Shown here piece after piece: positions 54,235-63,138 of a stretch of DNA of 64,000 nucleotides. Origin of the DNA: Bradyrhizobium sp. CCBAU 53338 (GTDB lineage Bacteria; Pseudomonadota; Alphaproteobacteria; Rhizobiales; Xanthobacteraceae). The first letter of the stretch is position 1. Each line of letters begins with the position of its first letter. The position numbers were made by a program, and so were the translations under genes. Location: contig NZ_CP030048.1 of assembly GCF_015291665.1 (NCBI RefSeq), positions 434,001-498,000 on the forward strand, in the 5' to 3' direction. Below the pieces are notes generated by a model, which saw only the letters and a list, made by a program, of their open reading frames with translations, did not search any database and had not been told where the DNA came from.

Positions 54235-54495
54235 TCATTGCAGGACTTTCGGCATCACGACGACGACGTCGACCTGCTTGTTCAGCACACGCGAAGCGAC
54301 GGCGGCGATGAGCGGCGAGTAGCTGTCCTCGATGTCGGATGCGACGTCCTCGTTCCTGGCGAAGGCGTAGAGCATGGTGCCCTCGACTTCATCGAAGCGA
54401 ATGCCCGCGAAGACGTGATCGAACGTCTCGGCGCCGACGATGCCGGCCATGAGCGCCTGAATGGCGTGGTCCTGAATGCGTGTGAGCTTCATCAT
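54235..54495 (-). CDS. Small hypothetical protein
   Basis: An 86-residue ORF: MMKLTRIQDHAIQALMAGIV with a helical start, an acidic centre (ARNEDVASDIEDSYSP) and a hydrophobic end (NKQVDVVVVMPKVLQ). It is not recognised. It lies on the same strand as the RHH gene 50 bp upstream of it, possibly one unit. Confidence 0.55.
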   Translation of the reverse strand: MMKLTRIQDHAIQALMAGIVGAETFDHVFAGIRFDEVEGTMLYAFARNEDVASDIEDSYSPLIAAVASRVLNKQVDVVVVMPKVLQ

Positions 54496-54545
54496 GCCGT
54501 TGAGATATGGAAACGCCGCGCGAATGCAAGATCACGTTTCCTCAT

Positions 54546-54791
54546 TCACTCCGGCTCCTGACTGCGATCGCCGCCGGGCTTGTGTCCATCCGGCCCGCGG
54601 TCGAACAGGCCGTAATGGCTGGAGCGGCTGCCGTCGGCCCGGATCGGTTTTGCAGCGAGTCCCAGCCTCAGCAATTCCCGAATTGCGGCCGCCCGGGTCG
54701 GCATGCGGTGTCTGAATCTGAAATCGTCGACGAGCGAAAGCTCTTCCGGGGTGAGCATGATCTGGAGACGATCTCCGCGGAGGTCCTGCAT
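54546..54791 (-). CDS. Ribbon-helix-helix (CopG-like) DNA-binding protein
   Basis: An 81-residue protein. The strand LQIMLTPEELSLVDDFRFRH and helix PTRAAAIRELLRLGLAA form an RHH fold, as in antitoxins and small repressors. It has a polar C-terminal tail. The downstream 86-residue ORF could be a partner, but it does not look like a known toxin. Confidence 0.65.
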   Translation of the reverse strand: MQDLRGDRLQIMLTPEELSLVDDFRFRHRMPTRAAAIRELLRLGLAAKPIRADGSRSSHYGLFDRGPDGHKPGGDRSQEPE

Positions 54792-54994
54792 AGCCCTTTC
54801 TCGCTATAACGAGGTGAGTGAACTACTCAATTTACTCATTTGGCTAAAGTTCCCCATGATCCGCAAAAATCGGGTCATGAGTAAAATACTTCCGCGAAAA
54901 CAATGTGTTGCGACTTGATCGGGCGGGTTATGGTTCGCGGGGGCACGATGCCCTGGAGAAATTCCCGATGCAAAAGCGGACGCCGGAGTAGCGA

Positions 54995-55180
54995 TTGCCC
55001 TTTCTCGTCAAAGCTGGATCGCTGACCGTCGTCGCGCGCAGTGCGCTGGATGCCGTGAGCACGGTCGACAGGCTGCTCAGCGACGATGAATCGCTCGAGC
55101 CCGTCGTCTCGACGTTCGAAGGCTCGATTGTCGACATCGAGCAGCTTCGCGAATTGGTCGGCGATACCGACGAGCCCTGA
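54995..55180 (+). CDS. Small hypothetical protein
   Basis: A 61-residue ORF from a TTG after CCGGAG: LVKAGSLTVVARSALDAVST then VVSTFEGSIVDIEQLRELVG. The strand-helix-strand-helix pattern resembles small proteins I recall from Bradyrhizobium. The function is unknown. Confidence 0.5.
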   Translation: MPFLVKAGSLTVVARSALDAVSTVDRLLSDDESLEPVVSTFEGSIVDIEQLRELVGDTDEP

Positions 55181-55188
55181 TCACACGC

Positions 55189-55228
55189 AATAAAAATCCT
55201 GGGCCGTTGCTGGCAACGGCCCAGGATT
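55189..55228 (-). terminator. Rho-independent terminator after the porin-like gene
   Basis: A 15-bp perfect stem, AATCCTGGGCCGTTG with CAACGGCCCAGGATT and a 4-base loop (55195-55228), is followed on the minus strand by TTTTTATTG. It lies just past the outer-membrane protein stop codon and may also end the plus-strand gene. Confidence 0.9.
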
Positions 55229-55254
55229 CAATGGGTAGCCGTGGAAACGATGCG

Positions 55255-56073
55255 TCAGAAGCGATAGCTGAGCGCGAGGCGACCGACGTTCTCCCTGAAC
55301 TTCGCACTGTAATTGAAGGTCGTGGTGTTCGCGCCGCAAGCGCCGACGCCGGGCGTACAGGCGATGGTGCCGTTGCCGCCAAAGCTGTCGAAGTCCATGT
55401 AGAGATATTCGCCGCGCAGCATCCAGTGGTCCGCCACACGCCATTCTGCGCCGAGGCCGACGACCCAGCCGACCGCGTCCTTGCTGAACGAGTTCGTCAC
55501 GTTGGTCGGATAGAACGTGTCGATGAAATTGGCCGAGTATTTGAGGTGAGCGACCGCCGCGCCGCCGGTGACGTACGGGTACCAGGATCCCATGTCGTAG
55601 CCGACGCGACCGGTGAAGGTGGCAAGGAAGTCCGAGCTGGCGTGCAGATTCCACGCGAAAGTCGAGCCCGGCGTCACCGGGTACACGGTCGGGCCGTTGC
55701 TCGTCGAACCATTGAAATTGGCCCAGTCGAAGCTCGCCTCGATGCCGAAGATGCCCTTGCCCGACTGGAAGAGATAACCGATCTGACCGCCCGCCAAGCC
55801 GCCCGAGTTGTCGAAGCTCCGCGTGGCGCCGGCGACCACCGCCGGGATGTTGGCGAATGCGAAGAAGCCATCCGGACCGACGTCGCTCGCGCTCGTACCC
55901 GTGGTGCCCCAGGCGCCGCCGCCGTTGATGCCGATGTAGAACCCGGTCCAGCTCGGGAGCTGCGCAACCATTGGCGGCGCCTTCATCGCCATGTCCGCCG
56001 CCATGGCCGGCGCGGCACTGACGGCCAGCAACGCAACGGCGCTCGCAACATACGTCTTCAAGTAATTTCTCAT
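55255..56073 (-). CDS. Outer-membrane beta-barrel protein (Omp25/31 type)
   Basis: A 272-residue protein from the ATG at 56073 with a signal peptide (YVASAVALLAVSAAPAMAAD). After the processing site comes WTGFYIGINGGGAWG, the Omp25/Omp31 hallmark, then amphipathic strands and a C-terminal aromatic end (RLALSYRF). It is likely an abundant eight-stranded outer-membrane protein of the rhizobial type. Confidence 0.9.
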   Translation of the reverse strand: MRNYLKTYVASAVALLAVSAAPAMAADMAMKAPPMVAQLPSWTGFYIGINGGGAWGTTGTSASDVGPDGFFAFANIPAVVAGATRSFDNSGGLAGGQIGYLFQSGKGIFGIEASFDWANFNGSTSNGPTVYPVTPGSTFAWNLHASSDFLATFTGRVGYDMGSWYPYVTGGAAVAHLKYSANFIDTFYPTNVTNSFSKDAVGWVVGLGAEWRVADHWMLRGEYLYMDFDSFGGNGTIACTPGVGACGANTTTFNYSAKFRENVGRLALSYRF

Positions 56074-56393
56074 TCGCGTGCTCCCAGTCGGCGATTTCGG
56101 AAATAGATCAAGTCGTCGCGGATCAGCGGCTGGATCAATGGTTAGCACGTGACGGTGCGTCATAATGTAGCGGCCGCGTCACACTCGGAAACGTTTCGCT
56201 TTTCACGATATGGAAGCCATCATTACGTATTAGGATTGTAGCGTCAGCCGATATGTTTTTGCGGCCAGCGCTCGTCGCTCTGGTCCATATCGTGACGCGC
56301 ACGGACGGGCGGGACGCGCCAAGCATGGTCCCGACCCCAAAGTCCGCGGGCGCCAGAAGCGAGACTATCTTTTTCCGAAATGGCGTGGGCGGT

Positions 56394-59057
56394 TCAAGCC
56401 GCCGCGGCCTGCTTCGACAGCAATTGCTTCAGCTTCGCCGCCGGCACTGCAGGGCTGAACAGCCAGCCCTGCATCTGGCTGCATCCGAGCCGGCGCAGCA
56501 CCTCGCGCTGGGCTTCCGTCTCGACGCCTTCCGCCGTCGTCGCCATGTGGCGGGCGGCGGCCATGTGCACCACGGCCTGGACGATCGGCGAGGAATCCGC
56601 GGGCTCGCCGATGTCGCTGATGAAGCTGCGATCGATCTTGATCTTGTCGAACGGGAAGCGGTGCAGATAGCTCAGCGACGAATAGCCGGTGCCGAAATCG
56701 TCGAGCGCGATGCGCACGCCGAGCTCGCGCAGCTGCTGCAGGATGGTCAGCGCCTCCTCGTCGTCGCGGATCAGCACGGTTTCGGTGATCTCGAGCTCGA
56801 GCCGTCCCGGCGCCAGGCCCGACTCGGCGAGCGCCGAGGCAACCTTCAGTGCCAGCGTCTTGGAGCGGAACTGCACCGGCGAGACGTTGACCGCGATGTG
56901 GATGTCGCCGGGCCAGGAGGCCGCTTCGGTGCAGGCCTGCTTCAGCACCCATTCGCCGATCTCGCCGATCAGGCCGGTGTCCTCGGCAACCGGAATGAAG
57001 TCCGCGGGCGAGACCATGCCGCGCTCGGGATGGCGCCAGCGCAGCAGCGCCTCGCAGCCGGAGACGATGTTGGCGGAGAGATCGACCAGCGGCTGGTAGT
57101 GCACCTCGAACTCGCCGCGGGGCAGCGCCTGGCGCAGATCGAGCTCGAGCTGGCGGCGCTGCCGCGCCCTGGCGTCGTATTCGCTCACGAAGATGCGGAA
57201 GGTGCCGCGGCCCTCGGTCTTCGCGGCGTACATCGCCAGATCGGCGCGCTTGAGCAGGTCTTCGAGATTGTCGCCGTGATCGGGCGCGATCGCGATGCCG
57301 ATGCTGGCATCGGTCGTGATATCCTGGCCCTTGCAGTCGACGGGCGTGCGCAGCGACGCCAGGATCCGTTCCGCCAGCACGGACAGCTCGGCCTGGTCGC
57401 AGGTGCCGGCCTTGACGATCGCGAACTCGTCGCCCCCGAGACGCGCCACCAGGTCGTTGCCGCTGACGCAGGCGCGCAGGCGGCTCGCGACCTGGCGCAG
57501 CAATTCGTCGCCGACCTCGTGTCCCAGCGAATCGTTGACGCCCTTGAACTCGTCGACGTCGATATAGAGGATCGCAAACGGCTTGCCGTGGCTGAGCTCG
57601 GCGACGCGGCGCTCCAGATGGCCGCGCATCAGCACGCGGTTGGGCAGGTCGGTGAGGGCATCATAATGGGCCATGTGCGCGATGCGCTCGTCGGCGCGGA
57701 TGCGCTCGGTGACGTCGTCATGGGTGGCGAGCCAGCCGCCGGCCGCACCCGGCTGGTTCTTGATCTCGATCAGGCGGCCGTCGGAGGTCTCGACGATGTT
57801 GCTCTGGATGCGCCCGACGCTGTCCAGGATTGCGTCGCAATAGGAATCGACGTCGCCGTCGAACGAGCCGGTGTCGGCGCGATGCTGGATCACGTCGCGG
57901 AAATGGGCGCCCGGCTTCACCACCGCGGTCGAGAGCCGGTACATGTCGATGTAGCGCCTGTTGCAGACGATGAGCCGCTCGTCCTGGTCGAACATCAACA
58001 GGCCCTGCGTCATCGTGTTCATCGCGGTGTCGAGCCGCTGCTTCTCCAGCGAGAGCCGGTACGTCACCTGGCGGAAGATCAGGAACAGCGTGAGCACGAG
58101 AAGGCCGATCGACAGCACGGCGACAGTGATGAAGAACCTGGTTTGGGTGCGCCAGGTGGCGAGCGTCGCGTCCAGCGATTTGGTGGCGACCACGACCAGC
58201 GGCTCGCCGGTCAGCATGCGCGAGGCGACGATGCGGTCCTTGCCGTCGATCGGGCTGGCGAGCTCGGTCGTGACGAAGCTGCGCTCGAACACGGCCCTCT
58301 GCTCGGGCGAGCCGGTGCGGTAGTTCTGCCCGATCATGTCGTCGACATGCGGGATCCGCGCCAGCAGCTGGCCGTTCTGGTGGTGCATCGCGATCGAGGA
58401 ATCCTCGCCGAGGCCGGTCGAGGCGAAGAAGGATTCGAGCTGCTCCGGCGTAATCGCCCGCGATACCACGCCGAGAAACTCGCCATGCGGTCCGGAGACG
58501 CGCCGGGCGAACACGATCGCCGGTCCGACGCCAAACCGGCCCGGCACGACCTCGACCTCTTCCTGCGCGGCCGGATCGGTCTTGAGCCTGATGAAATAGC
58601 CGCGATCCGACACCGAGATGTCGGCAACGGGCCAGCGCTTCGACGAGTTGATCAGCACGCCGTTGGAATCGAACACGTTGGCGCCGGCGACGTCGGACCA
58701 GCCGCTGGCCTTGGCGCGCAGCACCTCGTGCACGGCGAGCGTCGCCATCTCGCTGCGGAAGACGTCGGGGGAATCGATGCCATGGCTTTCGAGTTCCGCG
58801 ATGATGCTCTTCTGGAGCACCGCAAAATCCTCGAACTCGCGGTCGAAATGGCGGGCGAGCAGACGGACGGAGCTTTCCAGGCCGTCACGGCCGCTCGCGA
58901 TCGCGTTCTGGCGGAAGCGGTCGACGGTCAGCCCGGTGCCGATGGCCATCGCTGCCATCAACACGAAGCCGCCGACGATCAGCCACGTCAGCGGTGCGCC
59001 CCGCCAACGGCGAAGCAGCGCGCGCAGTCGCGCGGTCCATCGTATCGATGCGCCCAT
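56394..59057 (-). CDS. Membrane sensor with PAS, GGDEF and EAL domains
   Basis: An 887-residue protein from the ATG at 59057, after GGGAGG. A transmembrane helix near 25-45 and another near 285-305 enclose a dCache-like periplasmic sensor. Then come a PAS domain, a GGDEF domain with intact LGGDEFAIV, and an EAL domain with EALLRWRHP and DDFGTGYSSLSYLHR. Both c-di-GMP synthesis and hydrolysis motifs look complete, in contrast to the degenerate EAL protein at 16980. It should set c-di-GMP in response to an external ligand. Confidence 0.92.
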   Translation of the reverse strand: MGASIRWTARLRALLRRWRGAPLTWLIVGGFVLMAAMAIGTGLTVDRFRQNAIASGRDGLESSVRLLARHFDREFEDFAVLQKSIIAELESHGIDSPDVFRSEMATLAVHEVLRAKASGWSDVAGANVFDSNGVLINSSKRWPVADISVSDRGYFIRLKTDPAAQEEVEVVPGRFGVGPAIVFARRVSGPHGEFLGVVSRAITPEQLESFFASTGLGEDSSIAMHHQNGQLLARIPHVDDMIGQNYRTGSPEQRAVFERSFVTTELASPIDGKDRIVASRMLTGEPLVVVATKSLDATLATWRTQTRFFITVAVLSIGLLVLTLFLIFRQVTYRLSLEKQRLDTAMNTMTQGLLMFDQDERLIVCNRRYIDMYRLSTAVVKPGAHFRDVIQHRADTGSFDGDVDSYCDAILDSVGRIQSNIVETSDGRLIEIKNQPGAAGGWLATHDDVTERIRADERIAHMAHYDALTDLPNRVLMRGHLERRVAELSHGKPFAILYIDVDEFKGVNDSLGHEVGDELLRQVASRLRACVSGNDLVARLGGDEFAIVKAGTCDQAELSVLAERILASLRTPVDCKGQDITTDASIGIAIAPDHGDNLEDLLKRADLAMYAAKTEGRGTFRIFVSEYDARARQRRQLELDLRQALPRGEFEVHYQPLVDLSANIVSGCEALLRWRHPERGMVSPADFIPVAEDTGLIGEIGEWVLKQACTEAASWPGDIHIAVNVSPVQFRSKTLALKVASALAESGLAPGRLELEITETVLIRDDEEALTILQQLRELGVRIALDDFGTGYSSLSYLHRFPFDKIKIDRSFISDIGEPADSSPIVQAVVHMAAARHMATTAEGVETEAQREVLRRLGCSQMQGWLFSPAVPAAKLKQLLSKQAAAA

Positions 59058-59204
59058 CCCAGTCCTCCCGTGGGATCCAAGATGCAGCAAAACGGAAAAG
59101 ACCCCGTTACCAGTAACGGTTAGGGAACTATGAATCGGAACGAAATCAGGGAGTTGGCGCAGCGCCTGGGGAACTCGGAATGCGACGCGGCTCGAGGGAC
59201 GCCT

Positions 59205-59903
59205 TCATTCCCGCTTCACCTCCCATGTCAGGGCTTGGGCATTCTGCTTGGCGAAGATCTCAGGCACGTCGAATTTCCCGGTCCGGAGGTCATAGCGGCA
59301 CCGCCAGCCGCCCAGCCCCTTCATGACAGTGTTCTTCGGATGCTTGTCGTATTCGCCGGCGAGGCCGATCACGAGATAGCGGTTGTCGGGCCAGTTCACG
59401 CCGAGCCAGCGATAGGCCTCTTCGGTCCCCTTCAGGAGATTGGCCGTGATGTGGAAGTCGAGCCTGGCGAAGTGCTTCGTCTCCGGCCGGCCGTAGAAAT
59501 AGGCCCAGGCGAGATCGCTGAGCGATTTCCTGGTGGCGTTGACGAAGACGCCGTTCTCGACATGGTAGAGATACAGATCCTGCTCGCCCGAGCCGGTCTT
59601 CTGCATCCGCACCAGCCATTGCGAGTCGCTGGTGAAGCGGAAGCCGGCGCCATAGCCCTGCTCCGGCTTCAGCTCCGTCATCTGCTCGCCGCGGCGTGCC
59701 CAGACCTGCCATTTGACGTCCCAATCGCCGCTATCCTTCATGTATTGCTCGAGCCTGGTGGCGCCGTCGGGCGAGGTGAAGGCGAGGTCGGCATCGTCGG
59801 TGAGGACGAACCCCGGCGGCGGGCCGGAGGCGGCAAGCGCGGGGGCGGCGGCGAGCGTCAGGGCAAGCGCCAGCCATGGCGCAGCGCGGCAAAATGCGGT
59901 CAT
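59205..59903 (-). CDS. Exported hypothetical protein
   Basis: A 232-residue protein from the ATG at 59903 with a signal peptide (APWLALALTLAAAPALAASG). The mature part is strand-rich (FVLTDDADLAFTSPDGATRL; LYLYHVENGVFVNATRKSLS) and may be periplasmic. I do not recognise the family. The start lies next to a 13-bp tandem repeat that forms its upstream region. Confidence 0.65.
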   Translation of the reverse strand: MTAFCRAAPWLALALTLAAAPALAASGPPPGFVLTDDADLAFTSPDGATRLEQYMKDSGDWDVKWQVWARRGEQMTELKPEQGYGAGFRFTSDSQWLVRMQKTGSGEQDLYLYHVENGVFVNATRKSLSDLAWAYFYGRPETKHFARLDFHITANLLKGTEEAYRWLGVNWPDNRYLVIGLAGEYDKHPKNTVMKGLGGWRCRYDLRTGKFDVPEIFAKQNAQALTWEVKRE

Positions 59904-59927
59904 GGTGAATTCCTGAAAGTGGCCGCC

Positions 59928-60017
59928 AGGAATGGACTGCAGGAATGGGCTACCAGAATGGGCTACCAGAATGGGCTTCAAGAATGGACGGCAAGAACGG
60001 GCTTCAAGAACGGACTC
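59928..60017. repeat. 13-bp tandem repeat (about seven copies)
   Basis: A series of 13- to 14-bp units such as AGAATGGGCTACC, AGAATGGGCTTCA, AGAATGGACGGCA and AGAACGGGCTTCA. The unit length is not a multiple of three. It lies between the divergent exported-protein and LysM genes, inside their shared upstream region. Confidence 0.8.
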
Positions 60018-60153
60018 GAGGCGGCTTCGCTCGTTTGACGCGGAAAGGACCAGCCCGGTTCATCCCTTCGACCGTCTTGCTGCCGCAGCCAAAACGGCGC
60101 ACTTTGCCGGGGTTGATTTTTGACCCAGAGTTTCGATCAGGGTTTGAGGACTG

Positions 60154-61257
60154 ATGATCACCGCATCCAAGGCCTTCATTGCATTCTGCGCCTTCTGTCT
60201 GCTCGCGGTGGTCGGCGCCGTGCTGGTGATCGGCCCGGGCGAGCTCCGCCACATGCTGTCGGGCGGGACGCGCACCGAGGTGGCCGCGGTCGCGAAGCCC
60301 GAGAGCAAGCCTGAGGTGAAGGCCGAGCCCAAAGCCCAGGCCAAGGCCGAAGCCAAGGTCGAGCCGAAAGCAGAGTCCAAGGCGGAATCCAAGACCGAGT
60401 CCAAGACAGAGTCCAGGAGCGAACAGAAGGCCGACGAATCCAAGCTCGCCGCGGTTGCGCCAGCCTCGCCATCTGCCTCGCCCGCACCGGCCGAGGCGCC
60501 GAAGGCAGGCGCGCTGGCGGAAACCCAGAAGCAGGTCGCGGCGCTGGCCGATGTCGCGCCGGCCAAGCCGCAGCCGCCTGTTGCTGACACCGGCCCACGT
60601 TTCGACGTTGCCCGCGTCGACGATCACGGCGAGGCGGCCGTCATTGCGGGGCAGGCCGCACCTGGTGCCAAGGTAGAGCTGATGCGCGACGGCCAGCCGC
60701 TCGACAGCGTGGTGGCCGATGCGTCGGGCCAGTTCGTGATGACCCCGCCCAAGCTTCCGGCCGGCAGCTATGAGCTGGCGCTGCGCGCCAGGGCGCCCGA
60801 TGGCACCGTCACGCAATCCAGCCGGACCATGCCGGTGACGATCGCCGAAGCCGCGCCGCCGCCTCCGCGTGTCGCGGCGGTTGCGAAGCCCGAGGCGAAG
60901 CGCGACGACAAACCCGAAGTCGTCGCGGCGCTGCCTACGCCGCGCCAGGCTTCGGTGCCGGAGCGGTCCGCGGCCCGGCCCCGGATGATGGGCACGTCCA
61001 AACCCAGATCCATGGCGAGGGCGCCGGCCGCGGCTGTCGCAGCGGCCTCGCCCGCAGACCTCCTCAGCACGACGACGGCGGAATCCGGTGGCAGCCGGGT
61101 GATCACCCGCGGCGACAGCCTCTGGGCGCTGAGCCGCCTCGCCTATGGCGACGGCGCCCGCTATGCGGTGATCTTCAACGCCAACCGCGAAAAGATCCGC
61201 AATCCAAATCTGATCTATCCCGGCCAGACCGTCGTGGTGCCGCAAAGGGCGCAGTGA
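60154..61257 (+). CDS. LysM-domain membrane-anchored protein
   Basis: A 367-residue protein. An N-terminal membrane helix (FIAFCAFCLLAVVGAVLVIG) is followed by a Lys/Glu/Ala spacer made of KAEPKAQAKAEAK-like and ESKAESKTESK repeats (about 48-95). A small beta domain follows (VIAGQAAPGAKVELMRDGQP), then a Pro/Ala linker and a C-terminal LysM (ITRGDSLWALSRLAYGDGAR; NPNLIYPGQTVVVP). It likely spans the periplasm and binds peptidoglycan. Confidence 0.87.
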   Translation: MITASKAFIAFCAFCLLAVVGAVLVIGPGELRHMLSGGTRTEVAAVAKPESKPEVKAEPKAQAKAEAKVEPKAESKAESKTESKTESRSEQKADESKLAAVAPASPSASPAPAEAPKAGALAETQKQVAALADVAPAKPQPPVADTGPRFDVARVDDHGEAAVIAGQAAPGAKVELMRDGQPLDSVVADASGQFVMTPPKLPAGSYELALRARAPDGTVTQSSRTMPVTIAEAAPPPPRVAAVAKPEAKRDDKPEVVAALPTPRQASVPERSAARPRMMGTSKPRSMARAPAAAVAAASPADLLSTTTAESGGSRVITRGDSLWALSRLAYGDGARYAVIFNANREKIRNPNLIYPGQTVVVPQRAQ

Positions 61258-61268
61258 GGCTTGCTTCG

Positions 61269-61292
61269 CCTCCCCCCGCAAGCGGGGCGAGG
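61269..61292 (+). terminator. Hairpin after the LysM gene
   Basis: CCTCCCCCCGC and GCGGGGCGAGG pair as a nearly perfect stem around a short loop, 11 bp after the LysM stop. There is no strong T-tract, so its strength is uncertain. Confidence 0.45.
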
Positions 61293-61428
61293 TAAAGCAC
61301 CGCGCTTGCCGCGATGCCGCCTCACGGATCTGCGACGCTTTGGCCGTCTCGCCGCGGAACATTTGGTTCCCCGGCGCGTCTTCTCCCTGCGGCGTGATGC
61401 GCGCTTGGCGCTGGAGGAGGGCCAAGAA

Positions 61429-62748
61429 GTGTTTGGCTCGGTGATCGGCTCGGTGGTCAGGTCAGTGGTCTTGTCGAGATCGCGCTCGGGACTGGCGCTT
61501 GCCGGCGCGGCCCTTGTCGCTGTGACGGTGCTGCTGCCCAACACCGCGCAAGCGCAGTTCGGACTGCGCGGCGGGCCGCTCGGCGTTGCGCGCTTCGCCG
61601 TCGGTCACATCATCGGCCTGTCGCGCCTGCGCCATGCCCGCATGGCGGTGCGAGGCGGTCGCTATCGTTATCGCTCCGCTGCGCTGAGATCGCAGGATCC
61701 GCGCGGCAGCGAGCGCGGTCAGCCCGCCAATCCCTATGTCGTCCGTGCGGCGATGACGGCGCAGGCTGCGCTGTCGGGCTGGCACGGCGGCCGCCGTCCG
61801 CAGGGCTGGTGGCGCCACCCTGACGGCAGCTATGGCTGGATCGGTCCGGTGTTCTGGCCGTTCGCGCATGACGATCTCACCACCGCAATCATCCTTGGCG
61901 ATACGACCAGCCTCTCGCTCTACGGCTATGGCGATATCTACGCCGCGATCTTCGCGCCCTATGCGGCGCCCGAGCTCGCCGCCTACACCGCGCCGCAGGG
62001 CCGCCGGGCGCGGCGAGTCCCGTCGGCGGAGACGGTCTGCGACAGCAGCGACACCGGCGGCTTGCCGGTCGACCGCATCGCCGCAACGGTGCAGCCGAAC
62101 GAGATGCAGCGCGCGGCGCTCGATGAGCTCGCGTCCGCCTGGACGACGGCGCGCGACACCATCCGCGCCTCGTGCCCGGCGCAGGCGCCGATGATTGCGG
62201 CGGAGCGCCTCGGCGTGATGCAGGCCCGTCTGGATGCGATGATCAAGGCCACCGACGCGCTGGCGCAGCCGCTGGCAAAATTCGTCGACCTCCTCGATGA
62301 CGGCCAGAAAGCAAAGCTCGATTCGCTGGCGAGGGAGCGCCAGGCGGCGCTGGCTTCGGCCCAGCCCAAGGACGCGCAGGCGACCGCCGCCTGCGATCCC
62401 GACTACGATCCCCGCTACGACGTGCAGGCCCAGCGCCGGTACGAGCAGCTCGTGCAGCAGCAATGGCCCGCCGACGACATGGCCGTCACGCTGAAGCTCG
62501 ACGACACCGGACGCGCCCGGCTCGACGTGCTCCAGGGCACCACGCTGCGCACGATGGAAACGCTGAGCTCGTGCCCGATGAAGACGGAAGCGACCCCGCA
62601 AGCCCGCCTCGCCGCCGTGAGGGCGCGCCTCGAGACGATGCAGCAGGCGGTGGGCAGCGTCGCCGATGCGCTCGACGATTTCGAAGCGGACCTGAGCGAC
62701 GAGCAGAAGGCAGGGTTCGAGGCGATGGGGCCGAAGCGGGGGACGTGA
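61429..62748 (+). CDS. Spy/CpxP (LTxxQ)-like periplasmic protein
   Basis: About 439 residues from the GTG at 61429, which follows GGAGG; the frame is open upstream, but that part reads through hairpin DNA. A hydrophobic export signal (SGLALAGAALVAVTVLLPNT) precedes a Gly/Arg-rich region. Two similar helical blocks follow (VQPNEMQRAALDELASAWTT; LKLDDTGRARLDVLQGTTLR), each ending near paired helices (AERLGVMQARLDAMIKATDA; AVRARLETMQQAVGSVADAL). This matches the LTxxQ fold of Spy/CpxP chaperones in tandem. Confidence 0.75.
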   Translation: MFGSVIGSVVRSVVLSRSRSGLALAGAALVAVTVLLPNTAQAQFGLRGGPLGVARFAVGHIIGLSRLRHARMAVRGGRYRYRSAALRSQDPRGSERGQPANPYVVRAAMTAQAALSGWHGGRRPQGWWRHPDGSYGWIGPVFWPFAHDDLTTAIILGDTTSLSLYGYGDIYAAIFAPYAAPELAAYTAPQGRRARRVPSAETVCDSSDTGGLPVDRIAATVQPNEMQRAALDELASAWTTARDTIRASCPAQAPMIAAERLGVMQARLDAMIKATDALAQPLAKFVDLLDDGQKAKLDSLARERQAALASAQPKDAQATAACDPDYDPRYDVQAQRRYEQLVQQQWPADDMAVTLKLDDTGRARLDVLQGTTLRTMETLSSCPMKTEATPQARLAAVRARLETMQQAVGSVADALDDFEADLSDEQKAGFEAMGPKRGT

Positions 62749-62794
62749 GGCTCCGGCCGACGTGAATTCTCGAATCGCAATGTACCCATCTTAA

Positions 62795-62941
62795 TGGCAG
62801 GCATCGACGCGGTCGTCCTTGCTGTACGAACCGCCCTTCACCGCGATTGCGCCGACGGGGCCGGAACACCTGTTCGACGAAGCCAAAGTGGTCCGTCTCG
62901 TCAGCGCGATCCGTGAGATCAACGACAGCGCAGTTGCCTGA
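62795..62941 (+). pseudogene. Relic resembling the C-terminus of type I restriction subunit HsdR
   Basis: An in-frame stretch downstream of a TAA reads LLYEPPFTAIAPTGPEHLFD and then VVRLVSAIREINDSAVA before a stop. This resembles the last 40 residues of EcoEI-type HsdR/DEAD helicase subunits. No other part of the gene is present. It sits immediately before the second dispersed repeat. Confidence 0.5.
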
Positions 62942-63003
62942 GCGGATCGACTGACCCGACAGGCAACACGTCAGAGCTTGGTGAGATCAGGCGCAAACGT
63001 CCG

Positions 63004-63128
63004 ATGATGCCATCATGCCAGTGTTTTGCCCGACGCGTCAAAGAAAATTGCTGAAAATCAGCAAATCGGGAAAATCACGAAGCTCCCCAGCGGCCTGCCT
63101 ACTGTGCATGGGGTTGTTTTCGCGTTTT
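63004..63128. repeat. Dispersed intergenic repeat, copy 2
   Basis: About 125 bp with the same ends as copy 1 (10841-10966): ATGATGCCATCATGC, GTTTTGCCCGACG.GTCAA, and CTACTGTGCATGGGGTTG plus TTTTCGCGTTTT. The centre differs. It ends about 10 bp from the adenylate cyclase stop codon. Confidence 0.8.
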
Positions 63129-63138
63129 GTGGTTGATG

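Noticed and set aside
56253..59123. 956-codon open frame antisense to the GGDEF-EAL gene
   Set aside because: The opposite strand encodes intact GGDEF and EAL motifs; the antisense frame has no domain content.
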